Source: Schistocerca nitens (lineage: Eukaryota; Arthropoda; Insecta; Orthoptera; Acrididae). Taken from it: a stretch of 64,000 bases of DNA. Each line of letters opens with the position of its first letter. The first letter of the stretch is position 1. The notes under the pieces were generated by a model. That model saw only the letters and a list, made by a program, of their open reading frames with translations. It had not been told where the DNA came from and did not search any database. The position numbers and the translations under genes are program-made. Below, piece by piece: positions 10,468 to 21,013 of this stretch. The DNA lies in the NCBI RefSeq assembly GCF_023898315.1, contig NC_064619.1:300428150-300492149 (forward strand), written 5' to 3'.

Positions 10468-11950
10468 ATGCCGCACGAAAAAAGAAACGTCGTTTCGTGA
10501 ATAGCTGACCATCCTGGAACATTTACGTACGACGGAATTGTTTTATATTGTCGAGTTTGCGAGAAAAACGTTTCTTTCAAAAAAAAATTCAAATAAACCA
10601 GCATGTCAAGACAAGTCTTCATATCGTAGGAATGCAGAAGAAAGGAGCACAACAAGTTATGATAACAGCAAGTTGCACTAGCAGCGATTTGTCCAAAGGT
10701 AACCAAAAAAGCCAGTTTAACATGGATCTATGTGAAGTATTCATTGCAAGCAATATTCTTCTCCACAAACTTACAAACCCTATCGTCAAAGTCTTCCTGC
10801 GCAAATATTGCTTAATTCAAAATATACCAGATGAATCAACATTGCGCAAAAACTACATACCGACAATTTACTTAAATGTTCTGGAAGAAATACGCAATGA
10901 ATTCAAGGATAGCATTAACTGGATTTCAGTTGACGAAACTACAGGTACTTGTGGCCGTTACATTGCAACTTTAATTGTTGGTGCTTAAAAAGAAGAGCCT
11001 TCTTCTTCCTATTTAGCGACCTGCAAAAAACTTGTAAAAAGAAAATCATTGTACGATCGCCAGATTTGTGGATGAGGGTATTAGAAAAATATTTCCAGAA
11101 TCTTCTACAGATAAAAGGGTGTTTGTATTTATTTCAGATGCTGCTCCCTATATAATCAAAGCAAGAAAAGCCCTCCTAGTATTTTATCCCAATTTGATTC
11201 ATGTGATGTGGTTTGCTCATGGAGTACATCGCCTTGCTGTAGAAGCACGTTCCACGTTTATGAATGTAAATAAACTGATTTCATCCACAAAGAAAGTGTT
11301 TCTAAAGGCTCCTGATAGCTTCAAGACCAAGAAAGAAAAACTACCATACGTGCCTTTACTTCCTGAACCAGTGGTAACTCATTGGGGTACGTGGGTCGAA
11401 ACTGTGTCGTTATACATAGAACATTTCGAGGCCATTAGAGGGGTAGTAAACGACTTTGATAGTGCACAGGCTTTGGCAGTTTTCCATTACAAGGGAACTT
11501 TTAATGATTCCGGTATTAAAAAAGACATTGCTGTGATGAGTACTTATGTTTCCCCATAGACCTGCAAGTATTAAAAAGCCTGAAATTCAACGTTTGGAGT
11601 TGAATGAATGTATTCAGTTAATGAATAAAATTATTCTGTTGAACTCCTCATTACCAAAGATATTTCCCAGAAAACTTAAAGAAAAGTCTGAAAACATTTT
11701 AAACAATAACCCTGGCTTTGAACCTTTGTGCCAAATTGATAGTTTTTTTAATGGGAAGGGTGAACTTTTACCAGAAGCAATAAGTACCAAGACAGCACAC
11801 AAATTCAAATCATGCCCAGTCACCTCAGTTGATATAGAACGATCCTTTTCTGCTTATAAAAATGTTTTGAGTGATCGAAGATGCAATCTTAATACCAAAA
11901 ATTTGGAGCAGTATTTGGTCGTATTTGTTTACAATGGTAGAAATGTGTAA
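10468..11950 (+). pseudogene. hAT transposase pseudogene with DUF659-like core
   Basis: ATG at 10468 with a stop after ten codons. The N-terminal zinc-binding finger then reads [14 protein letters not shown]...NQHVKTSLH. The DUF659/RNase-H-like core follows: [23 protein letters not shown] near 10917-10987 and, after frame changes, FISDAAPYIIKARKALL with FYPNLIHVMWFAHGVHRLA (11130-11240) and VTHWGTWVE. It ends with the hAT C-terminal dimerisation motif CPVTSVDIERSFSAYKNVLSDRR (11813-11881). At least three frame breaks. Same lineage as the element at 32808-34617. Confidence 0.85.
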
Positions 11951-12681
11951 AATGAACTGTAAATCATGCTTTGGTTCAGTAGTATTAATTAAAAGTTAGT
12001 GCAGCTCAAAAAATTCATGATTGTATGTTGGTTTTTAAATAAAATATTATGGAGTGTTTGAGCCCGCCCATCTGCGTGCGATATATCTCGAAGTTCGTCC
12101 TGTACATGCCGCTTGTTTCGCTGCGACTCACTCGCATCGTATCCGCTTGTTACCGACAACAATAGCAAAGAAGGAACAATTCTTGAAATACGGTATGCGT
12201 CCTCATTTTACAAATTTTTAGAAAATAATCCTAGAATGGCCCCCTTCCTAACCTGTACCAGGAAGTATTCAGAAAATGATATCAGCCTTCGAAATGTACC
12301 GATTTTTCGCGTTGCCATCGCTCTTCCTCGTAACTGATATGCACAGGTTCGACTTCGAGATATAATGCACGCAGTAACTGCAATTTTTTTTTATTACTTG
12401 ATCTTGCTTACTTCGATACTTTTCATGCATTTTTAAGCATTTTTCATGCATATTTGCATCCATGTTTTATGGTTTTTATGACGCACATAAAACGGCCTCT
12501 AGTTATTACTTTCGACATATTGATACATTCACGTCAAAATCTCATATTTATTCCCGTATGCTTACTTCTTCCTCACTGGCTGCATACAACGAATAGCTGA
12601 CATACTATGCTTATTTTCCATTATACATCAAGGCAAGCGCTGACAATTTTCCTGTATCAAATACGTACGGCATGTACTACC
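11951..12681. other. Unassigned AT-rich spacer
   Basis: Probably includes the 3' end of the hAT element. TTTCATGCAT-type repeats lie near 12420-12460. No gene recognised. Confidence 0.3.
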
Positions 12682-12817
12682 ATTCGAATCCTGCCTCGGG
12701 CGTGGATGTATGTGATGTCCTTAGGTTAGTTAGGTTTAAGTAGTTCTAAGTTCTAGGGGACTGATGACCTGAGATGTTAACTCCCATAGTGCTCAGAGCC
12801 ATTTGAACCATTTTTTT
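12682..12817 (+). mobile_element. SINE-A copy 5, head-truncated
   Basis: Begins at the B box (ATTCGAATCCTGCCTCGGGC) and runs through the full body to CCATTTGAACCATTTTTTT. The A-box half of the tRNA head is missing, so this copy lacks the internal promoter. No target duplication seen. Confidence 0.93.
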
Positions 12818-13576
12818 GAACCAATGGTTTGGCTGAATATAGCTGCAGTGTCTAAAACATCAATATTCATTAGCAGTCATGCTTCTGAGATTTTATGTTA
12901 TGCTCCCATAGAGAGGTGCAACAGATTTTACAACTGTGTTTTAGTTACTACGGATTGACGCACTTGAGATGTTTGTTGATGTCTTACCTTCTCATTCCTA
13001 TTGTTCTCCGCCGCTTTTAGTGCATTTCACGGTCTTCTGAACATTTTGCTTACTGGGGATGGACACATTCATGTTGCTCGTCCGTCGCTTTCTCTCATAC
13101 TGTTGCTAAGCAACGGCCTGAGCCCCTGAAGAGGCCACTGTATTGTTGAGTACTGCGTGATTGAGTACTGCATCACGTCGCGACATGTTGTTTAGTCTAA
13201 GAGGATACGCGGAAAATAAAGACGGCACAATTAGCAGAACTATTCAGGGAACGTAACTAGGTTGGGGCGATCAGGGTGATTCCTCTCAGAATAGGTGCCC
13301 TTACAAAGAAAAGAAAAAAAAAACAGAAAAATTAATAAAAATACAGTGGTAATGGGCAGTGAAAAAATGAGAAAAATCAATCAAAAGAGATCTTTCGATG
13401 TGTTAAAATGATGAAAGATAGTTTTGATAATCATTCTGACGTAAAGCTATGCGAAAAGTTTACCTCCTCTACTCAGTTCAAAGTTAGTTTGCACTAGAAC
13501 TCGAATACCAGTTAATATAACTTACTGAGCGAAAGGAACTAGCTGTGAGTCAGTGTCCCGGCGAAGGTTGTGGTGA
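12818..13576. other. Unassigned spacer
   Basis: Mixed composition with an A-rich tract at about 13311-13345. No recognisable element or gene. Confidence 0.3.
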
Positions 13577-13776
13577 GCCGGCCGTGGTGACCGAGCGGTT
13601 CTAGGCGATACAGTCTGGAACCGCGCGACTGCTACGGTCGCAGTCTCGAATCTAGCCTCGGGCATGGACGTGTGTGATGTCCTTAGGTTGGTTAGGTTTA
13701 AGTAGTTCTAAGTTCTAGGGGACTGATGACTTTAGAAGTTAAGTCCCATAGTGCTCAGAGCCATTTGAACCATTTT
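13577..13776 (+). mobile_element. SINE-A copy 6
   Basis: Full length with A box GTGACCGAGCGGTTCTAGGC and a mutated B box (GTCTCGAATCTAGCC). Flanks GGTTGTGGTGA and GGCTGTGATGG look like a decayed 11-bp target duplication. Confidence 0.94.
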
Positions 13777-14428
13777 TGGAGGCTGTGATGGAACTTTCAT
13801 CACAGATGGCGTACGCAGCAGTGTGCAAAAAAGAATCAAGAATTTAGATTTAGTCCTCAAAGATGCCTTAGAAGCTAAGAGGGTAATCAAGAAACAGCGC
13901 AGTATTTCGAAGCAGCTGAGAGCATCTACAAAGTTTTTGACCAGCTACGGTGTAGGATTTAAAAATTTGTTCCTTGCGTACCACAAGGTAACGCCAAAGA
14001 CACCAAATACGAAGTGTTAACTGGCAGATAAGATATCATCTTGCACTTAGGGATTTATTGATGTCCGTAAGGCTCTGATAAACATTTTGTAATTCATTAC
14101 AGTAAGAAATATAAGAAATGAAGAGCAGGAATAGGTCTTAAAAAGACTCAGTCTATACCACTAAAAAGAATTAGCACAGCCCTGGGAATCGCAGAGTATG
14201 GGTGTTGCAACAGCGTATGATTTTTTAGGAACGGCACTATTAGAAATTAAGACGGATCAGTCGGGTTTAACGTCACCTCAGGAGGACGTCGTTAGAAATT
14301 GAAGGTAAACTCGGAGAAGGGGATGGACGATAAGGGAAATAATCCGTATCCTTCTCGGAGGAATTGTGCTAGCATTTGCCTCAAACAATTTGGATACATA
14401 TGACGGAAAACGTGAATCTGTACGGTTC
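13777..14428. other. Unassigned spacer
   Basis: Short ORFs only, for example 65 codons at 13823-14020 with no recognised domain. No repeat recognised. Confidence 0.3.
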
Positions 14429-14628
14429 AAAAAATGGTTCAAATGGCTCTGAGCACTATGGGACTCAACATCTGAGGTCATCAGTCCCCTAGAACTTAGA
14501 ACTACTTAAACCTAACTAACCTAAGAACATCACACACATCCATGCCCGAGGCAGGATTCGAACCTGCGACCGTAGCAGTCACGCGGTTCCGGACTGAAGT
14601 GCCTAGAATCGCACGGCCACCACGGCGG
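14429..14628 (-). mobile_element. SINE-A copy 7
   Basis: Reverse copy, complete from the A-rich tail (AAAAAATGGTTCAAATGGCT on this strand) to the end of the tRNA head (CACGGCCACCACGGCGG). No clean target duplication. Confidence 0.94.
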
Positions 14629-15004
14629 TGAGGGGGGTCGAAGGAGGGGCGGCTGGCTATGAGAAAAGACGTGTGGGCGATGTTTTGTTGAGTTGAGAAT
14701 GGGGTGAAGTAGTAGTAGGCATGTAGGAGAGGGAGGGTCCGCCATTCTATATGCTAGCCCCGGGGCCCGAATAACCGTACTTATGCCCCTGTCTTCCATA
14801 TGAACAAATGTACTGTATTGACCATAAATAGACAGAGACCTGTTATTGTATGAATGCACACTTGACAAATTATCACTGAAATCAGTCACATCCACAAAAT
14901 ATCTGGAAGAATGCGTACGGAGTGAGTGAAAGTGGAACGTCGAAATATGCGCTAATCCTAGCAAAGGCACATACACACCCAGTACCAGAACAGTCGTCAT
15001 AAGA

Positions 15005-15230
15005 CAGGCGTTGTGCATCACGACGTGGTTAAAATTCCGTGAGAGTATTGTCCTAGGCGAACTATTATATTGCTTTCTCCTGCGTACATCTCGCAAAAAG
15101 GAAAAAACGAAGGTGAAATTAAATTCCAGTTCACACAGGTGTCTACCAACAATCGTTCTTCCAGCGCACCGCTCAGAATGGAACAGGAAAGAGGGAAGTG
15201 ACGGCGCTACATGAAGTACACTCCGGCATG
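15005..15230 (+). mobile_element. Jockey-like LINE 3' fragment
   Basis: Resembles the 3' coding end and UTR of the same LINE family as the one at 45740-47243. It shows TGCATCACGACGTGGTT, an ATATTGCTTTCTCCTGCGTA stretch and the CAACAATCGTTCTTCC...GGAACAGGAAAGAGG motif near the end of the ORF. Frames are broken and the characteristic 3' tail is only partly present. Confidence 0.6.
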
Positions 15231-15859
15231 AATTACAAACGTGGGAAGTTGTTGCGGATAATGCCTACGTGAAGAAACATGACACAGCATTGTTAAATTT
15301 GATGTCGATGTCAAGAAGAATGAGTTGGCAGTGTCAACAAGTAAAGTGACTGGACGAGATAGCTAAATGTGGATGTTAGTTAATAGGATGTGAATTATGG
15401 GTGTAAGAACCACTCCCGTGGCTACTTAGATTCAGTTGCTTTCCCCAAAGAAGAAGTAACATGAAACTAATAAATAAGCTACTGATGATGTATCAATATC
15501 AAGTAAGAGACCCTGGTCCGGAAACAACCGAGACGAAAGGGATACGCGAAAATCGTTCTGATACCTCTGACAATACAATACATGTATCGGCACTGTTGTC
15601 GCTAAGACTGTAGGGTAGGCAACTTTCAGAGGTGGTGGTATGGACCAAAACAAGAAGAAAATTTATAGTAAACATATGCTCTAAACAACATCCTTAAGAG
15701 CTAATCAAAATATCCACGGGTGTGCTGCCGGTCTATAGTGTCCAACGGGCACAATATTTCGGCGATCATACATGTCGCCATCATCAGGTGAACTGACGGA
15801 CTGAGCTCCTGTGAACGTGCCGGCACGGAGATCCGTACGCTATGGCTGCTCCATACACC

Positions 15860-16677
15860 CCAACATCAAATTCACTATGGAGACTGAAATGGATGGTAAA
15901 TTACATTTCCTTGACGTCTTGGTCAAGAGAAGGGCTGACGGCACACCTAGGTCATGGGGTGTATCGGAAGACAACGCACACTAATCTGTATTTGCACGCA
16001 GACAGCTGCCACCACCCTTCACAAAGGAATGGGGTACTTAAAACTCTAGTACATAGGGCGTGCACTATCTCTGACGCAGAGAGTCTACCCCAGGAATTGG
16101 AACATCTGAGAACTTTCTTTCGAAAGAATGGGTACTCAGAGTGACAGATTCAACGTGCTCTCCGCCCAACCACTGCAGCACAACCTGTTGAGATGGATGA
16201 AGTCACGAGGGAGGAGGTAGGCACTGCATTTATTCAATACACAGGCGCACTCTCGGGGAAAATCGCCCGCATTCTGAAGAAACACCGGGTCGGAACTATG
16301 TTTTGTTCTCCAAATAAAACTCGTGCACTGGTGGGGAGCGCCAAAGATGACCTCGGTTTGAGGAAGGCCGGCGTGTACCAGATTCCGTGTCAATGTGGCA
16401 AGTCGTATATTGGTTAGACGATGCGTACCGTCGAGGATCGATGCCGTGAACACCAGAGGCACACTCGACTGATGTATCCGAGCAAGTCGGCGGTCGCTGA
16501 ACATTGTTTGTCGGAAAATCACGCCATGGAGTATGACCGCACGAGGATTCTGGTACAGAAGTCGAGATACTGGGACAGCGTTGTTAGAGAGGCCATCGAA
16601 ATTCGCACCAATGACGACCTCATAAACCGTGACTGTGGCTATAATCTTAGCAAGGCTTGGAACCAGCGATTGGGTTA
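15860..16677 (+). pseudogene. Penelope RT C-terminus plus GIY-YIG endonuclease
   Basis: Starts inside the protein with MDGKLHFLDVLVKRR (15888 on), the RT thumb side of Penelope proteins. After frame breaks in the HRVYRK/THTNLYLH region it continues QELEHLRTFFRKNGYS (16093-16140). The GIY-YIG domain then runs from about 16371 to 16500: AGVYQIPCQCGKSYIG, with the conserved Tyr and the Cys-x-Cys preceding it. A TAG follows where Gln is usual, then MRTVEDRCREHQRHTR and AVAEHCLSENHAM. The ORF ends at 16677. Damage: one stop in the endonuclease and several frame breaks in the RT part. Confidence 0.85.
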
Positions 16678-16699
16678 ATCAAGAGTAAATCGAGCAAAC

Positions 16700-16873
16700 G
16701 TATAGTTGTGACGACCACGGCGGACAGAGCCATCACACCGACGTCATCTCAGACGCCGTCGCAATCTGTTCCACCGCGCGACCGTGGCGCGGGCCGCGGA
16801 CGGCGGAGGGAGCGCGCCGCGGGCGGAGGGTATTTAAATCGGCCGCTGCCGCGACTGAACCCAGTTCCCTCTG
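16700..16873 (+). promoter_or_regulatory. GC-rich leader with TATA-like box in Penelope repeat
   Basis: A very GC-rich stretch (GCGGGCCGCGGACGGCGG) is followed by GGGTATTTAAATCGG at about 16828-16842. The right inverted arm starts about 30 bp later. This is the layout of a core promoter, as expected for the terminal repeat that drives Penelope transcription. Inference from position and motif only. Confidence 0.35.
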
Positions 16874-17559
16874 AGCAGCCATAGCGTACGGATCTCCGTG
16901 CCGGCAGGTTCACAGGAGCTCAGTCCGTCAGTTCACCTGATGATGGCGACATGTATGATCGCCGAAAGATTGTGCCCGTTGGACACTATAGACCGGCAGC
17001 ACACCCGTGGATATTTTGATTATCAAATGCGCCGGGAGAAACTCAAGAATCACATACCTTAAGAGCTATCATCACTTGCTCATCTGCGATACTCTGAAAC
17101 ATACTGAACAAGCGCCAATACCTCTTAACGTATGCATTGTAGGGTCCATATTTGTGCACATACAGTATTTTCATTGATTTGGCCCTCTTGTCTCCTCCAA
17201 AAATATGGAAACCTAAGACCTTATACTAGAAGAGATGTGTTTCACAGTATTCAAGATGAACAAGTGCTCTTACACTGATAAGCCAAAACATTATGACTAC
17301 TAGCCACTGCAAGGTTAGAAGCCTCCTGGTGGCGTTGCGGGCACGTGAAAACACTGCACTCCGTCTTCAGGCCACGAGTGGCCTACCGGGACCATCCGAC
17401 CACCGTGTCATCCTCATAGGAGGATGCGGTTAGGAGGGGCATGGGGTCAGCACACTTCTCTCCCGGTCGTTATGATGGTATTCTTGACCGAAGCCGCTAT
17501 TATTCGGTCGAGTAGCTCCTAATTGGCATCACGAGGCTGAGTGCACCCCGAAAAATGGC

Positions 17560-18735
17560 AAAAGCGCATGGCGAATGGATGGTCACCCATCTAATTGCCG
17601 GCCACGCCCAACAGCGCTAAACTTCGGTGATCTCACCGGAACCGGTGCATTCACTGCGACAAGGCCGTTGCCGCAGGCACGTGACGCAGTAAGAAAAGTA
17701 TGTACGCCGAGCGGAGAGGAGTGGGGAATTACCCTAGTGAAAACGTGCTTTGCAAATAGAGAAATCTACTGAGATAAGTGGCTTTGCCAAAGGGCAGATT
17801 TTTAGTACTCAGGGCCTGTGCACCAGTCTCTCGAAAACGGCGAAGCTGGTCAAATGGTAACGTACTACTGTTGTGAACATACACGGAACGTGGTAGAAGG
17901 GCAGTGAAACTACCATTAGGCACTAAGTACTTAAACGTCCACGACTCTTCACAGAACATAGGGTTTGGAGGCTTGTCTGCCCTGTAAAGTAAGACAGATG
18001 GCGATCTGTGGCTTCTCAGGCAAATGAGCGCAATGCCGGTGGTTGCAGATGTGTTTCGGAGAATACCATTCGGAGCTCGTTGTTCAGCAACACCGTTAAC
18101 AAACCCGTGCGTGATCACATGTTGGCTCAACGACATCGTCGATGACGATTGTCGTGGGTTCAGAATCTTCGACATTAGGCCTTGTATCACTGGAATCGTG
18201 TCACCTAGTCGGATGAATCACGTTTTTGCTACACCAGGTCCATGGCCGTCTCCACAAACGGCGTCATCCACTCGAACGGCTGCACGAAAAGTGCACTGCG
18301 ACACGGACTCAGATTGGTGGGAACAGTATTACGTGAAAGGAGACATTCTCCTGCGTTTGCATGGGACCTGTGCTAGTAATCGAAGACACCATGTCAGCTG
18401 CGGGCCACCTGCATCCATTCATGCTTGATGTCTTCCCCGACAACGCTGTCATGTTTCAGCACTATAACTGTCAGTGTCTCGAAGCCAGAATCGTGCTACA
18501 GCGGTGCAAGGAGCATGCTAGTGAAATCACGTTAATGTCTTGGCCACCAAATCCGCCTGATGTGAATCCGATGGTTCCCATTTGTGTCGCTATGGAGCGT
18601 CATCACAGAGTGCACAAATCAGAGGCCAGTCATTTACGGAAATTAGGTGATTTGTGCGTAGACACCTGGTGTCTTATAGGTCCACAAATCTACCAACTAA
18701 CTGTAGAATCGATTATACGCAGAATCGGCGATATT
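17560..18735 (+). pseudogene. Tc1-C transposase pseudogene
   Basis: Heavily frameshifted. The best stretch, 18361-18735, reads MGPVLVIEDTMSAAGHLHPFMLDVFPDNAVMFQHYNC and then TLMSWPPNPPDVNPMVPICVAMERHHR. Relatives have QQDNCP and SPDLNPIE here; both the second Asp region and the third acid are altered (PIE is PMV). The C-terminus LGDLCVDTWCLIGPQIYQLTVESIIRRI is the usual Tc1 ending. Confidence 0.8.
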
Positions 18736-18943
18736 CATGCTCATAAATTAAGGATAATGCTGATACATGGTGAAACAACGCTCTGCTGGGTGGTTTGAGG
18801 GTTTAAATCACCTCGTGATATGACCATGCGGTCCATTTGACCTGCGGTCGTCGCACGGTGGCGCTGGCAGCAGTACACGTACACAGGGGTGTGTTGGTGC
18901 ATGTCAGAGTACGGTGCAGTGAATAAGTGTGCAGACGTTTTCA

Positions 18944-19142
18944 ATCGGTTCAAATGACTCTGAGCCCTATGGGACTTAACATCAGAAGTCATCAGTCCCC
19001 TAGAATTTAGAACTACTTAAACCTAACCAACCTAAAGACGTCACAAACGTCAATGCCTGGGGCAGGATTCGAACCTGCGACCGTAGCAGCCGCGCGGTTC
19101 TGGACCGAAGCGCCTAGAACCTCTCGGCCACCGCGGCCGGCT
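18944..19142 (-). mobile_element. SINE-A copy 8
   Basis: Reverse full-length copy inside the 5' leader of Tc1-D. Target duplication of 13 bp, GCAGACGTTTTCA at 18931-18943 and GCAGACATTTTCA at 19143-19155 (one difference). Innermost and youngest element of the nest. Confidence 0.95.
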
Positions 19143-19177
19143 GCAGACATTTTCAGACGTGCTAATGGTGACTGTGT

Positions 19178-20161
19178 GTGTCGAAAATGGCTCATAGGAC
19201 ACATATTGATGACGTTATGAGTGGTAGAATATTAGGTCGACTGGAGGGTGGTCAAACACAGCAGGTCATAGCACGGACCCTCCGCGTGCCACAAGTTGTG
19301 ATCTCAAGATTGTGGCAACGATCCCAGCAGATAGGAAACGTCTCCAGGTGCTACAGCACAAGACGTCCACAGTGTACAACACCACAAGAAGAACGATATC
19401 TCACCATCAGTGCCCGCAGACGGCCGCGGGGTACTGCAGGTAGCCTTGCTCGGGACCTTACCGCAGCCACTGGAACAGTTTTCTCCAGACACACAGTCTA
19501 CAGACGACTGAACAGACATGGTTTATTCGCCCGAAGACCTGCAAGGTTCATCCCACTGATCCAGTATATGGTCATTGGAACAGTGGTCCAGATTATGTTG
19601 ACGGACGAGTCCAGGTATAGTCTGAACAGTGATTTTCGCCGGGTTTTCATCTCGCGTTGACTAGCAACCAGTTAACAACCCCTTAATATCCTTGAAAGGT
19701 ACCTGTATGGAGGTAGTGGTTTGATGGTGTGGAGTGGGATTATGATTGGTCCACGTACACCCCTGCATGTCTTTGACAGAGGAACTGTAACAGCTCAGGT
19801 GTATCGGGACGTCATTTTGCACCAATATATCTGCCTTTTCAGGGGTGCAGTGGGTACCACCTTCCTCCTGATGGATGATAGCGCACGGCCCCACCGAGCT
19901 GCCATCGTGGAGGAGTACCTTGAAACAGAAGATATCAGGCGAATGGAGCGGCCTGCCTGTTCTCCAGACCACGTCTGGGATGCTCTCGGTCGACGTATCG
20001 CTGCACGTCTTCAAATCCCTAGGACACTTCAGGAGCTCCGACAGGCACTGGTGAAAGAATGGGAGGCTATACCCCAACAGATGCTCGACCACCTGATTCA
20101 GAATATGCCAATCCGTTGTGCGGCAATTGTACGTGTGCATGGTGATCATATCCCATATTGA
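19178..20161 (+). pseudogene. Tc1-D transposase pseudogene
   Basis: Two long frames. 19178-19660 (160 codons) holds both helix-turn-helix units (GRILGRLEGGQTQQVIARTLRV, then ISARRRPRGTAGSLARDL...HTVYRRLNRHGL) and MLTDESRYSL with the first catalytic Asp. A short block after RFIPL is deleted. 19721-20161 (146 codons) holds FLLMDDSARPHRA with the second Asp, but CSPD runs straight into HVWDALGRR. Five residues, including the PIE glutamate, are lost by a small deletion, so the enzyme cannot be active. Confidence 0.9.
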
Positions 20162-21013
20162 TGTCGGGGTACATGCGCAGGAAACAGTGGCGTTTTGTAG
20201 CACATGTGTTTCGGGACGATTTACTTATTACCAATACCGTGGACTTACAGATCTGTGTCGTGTGTGTTCGCTATGTGCTTATGCTATTAGCGCCAGTTTT
20301 ATATAGTGCCACGTTGTGTCGCACCACATTTTCCAACTATACTTAATTTATGAGCATGAGTGTATTTCGTTGCAAAGATGACCCAAGAAGTTGTTAAGCA
20401 GGTGGTCTCTCCAGTGTAGTGGGTAAGGTATGATTTCGGAGCACATGTGTACCACACATTTTTTCCTTGTGTTGGTGCACACTACCATCTCTAAATGTTT
20501 GTCGATGGAATTCTCGTTCACCCTGTGTATATCAGGTGTACCTCCTAAAAGCTGTCAGGCTCATTTTCTCCAATGTTTTGGCAAATGTTTGCAATTTCGT
20601 TTTTGCACCCTGTATGTGGAGTTCACTCAGACAAATGCTGCTAATCTCGTTTTCCATGTTACGTCCACTGTCGCGTCGATTTGTTTCTCATTACAAACAA
20701 AATTATTTTCAGAGCCGAGCCATACAATTTTAGCAACAACTTTAGCGGTATATATGTTCCACTGTCAGTAGTATCAGAATGATATTCACACGTAACTTTC
20801 GGATCGGTCGTTTCCGGACCAGGATCTCTCACCTCAAATTGACCCATTTATTCTTCTCCATCAACTCTGAAACTTTGTAACATCATCGCGAAATCGCCCT
20901 GTATACTCTTCCGTTCATTAAAATTGCTACACCATGCAGAAGTCATCCAACAATCTTCGAAATGATTTGGATAAGCAAACGCTTAGCTTTAGAGCGCAAG
21001 AGCACAGAGTTTA

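Larger units (their letters stand above)
15702..17057 (+). mobile_element. Penelope-like element with inverted terminal repeats
   Basis: Arms of 149 bp (15702-15850 and 16874-17022) are near-perfect inverted copies. Between them lies a plus-strand ORF relic with a reverse-transcriptase end and a GIY-YIG endonuclease, which defines the Penelope class. CCTTAAGAGCT at 15691-15701 and again at 17058-17068 is the likely 11-bp target duplication within R-1. Each arm contains CTGATGA, a 5-bp hairpin GGCGA/TCGCC and GAAA, the hammerhead-type core known from Penelope terminal repeats. The 5' part of the RT is missing, so the copy is truncated and rearranged. Confidence 0.85.
18734..20362 (+). mobile_element. 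Tc1-D, Tc1-like element nested in Tc1-C
   Basis: Terminal repeats TTCATGCTCATAAATTAAGG at the left and the inverse ending TTAATTTATGAGCATGAGTG at 20362. TA flanks at 18732-18733 and 20363-20364. It contains one SINE-A (18944-19142) in its 5' leader. It is the third level of the nest R-1, Tc1-C, Tc1-D, SINE-A. Confidence 0.85.
17273..20416 (+). mobile_element. Tc1-C, Tc1-like element split by Tc1-D
   Basis: Left end CACTGATAAGCCAAAACATT with TA at 17271-17272. The right end, decayed, is GGTGGTCTCTCCAGTG with TA at 20417-20418. The element sits inside R-1. Sequence before 18732 (AGAATCGGCGATA) continues at 20365 (TTTCGTTGCAAAG, then AAGCAGGTGGTC) once Tc1-D is removed, so Tc1-D inserted at a TA near the 3' end of the transposase. 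Confidence 0.8.
15480..20860. mobile_element. R-1, palindromic fold-back element, split by later insertions
   Basis: Three pieces, 15480-15701, 17058-17270 and 20419-20860, join into an imperfect palindrome of about 880 bp. The outer ends match in inverted orientation: CCTGGTCCGGAAACAACCGA near 15511 and its inverse near 20800-20825. Inner motifs (ATGGACCAAAACAAGAA, GATACTCTGAAACA, CCTTAAGAGCT) recur inverted across the centre. The first gap is filled by a Penelope element and the second by Tc1-C. The family is shared with R-2 and the fragments at 39280 and 40725. No coding capacity; superfamily unknown. Confidence 0.6.

Noticed and set aside
16932..17005. Fully formed hammerhead ribozyme
   Set aside because: Core and helix II are present, but no placement of the cleavage site gave matching helices I and III. 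Kept as hammerhead-like only.
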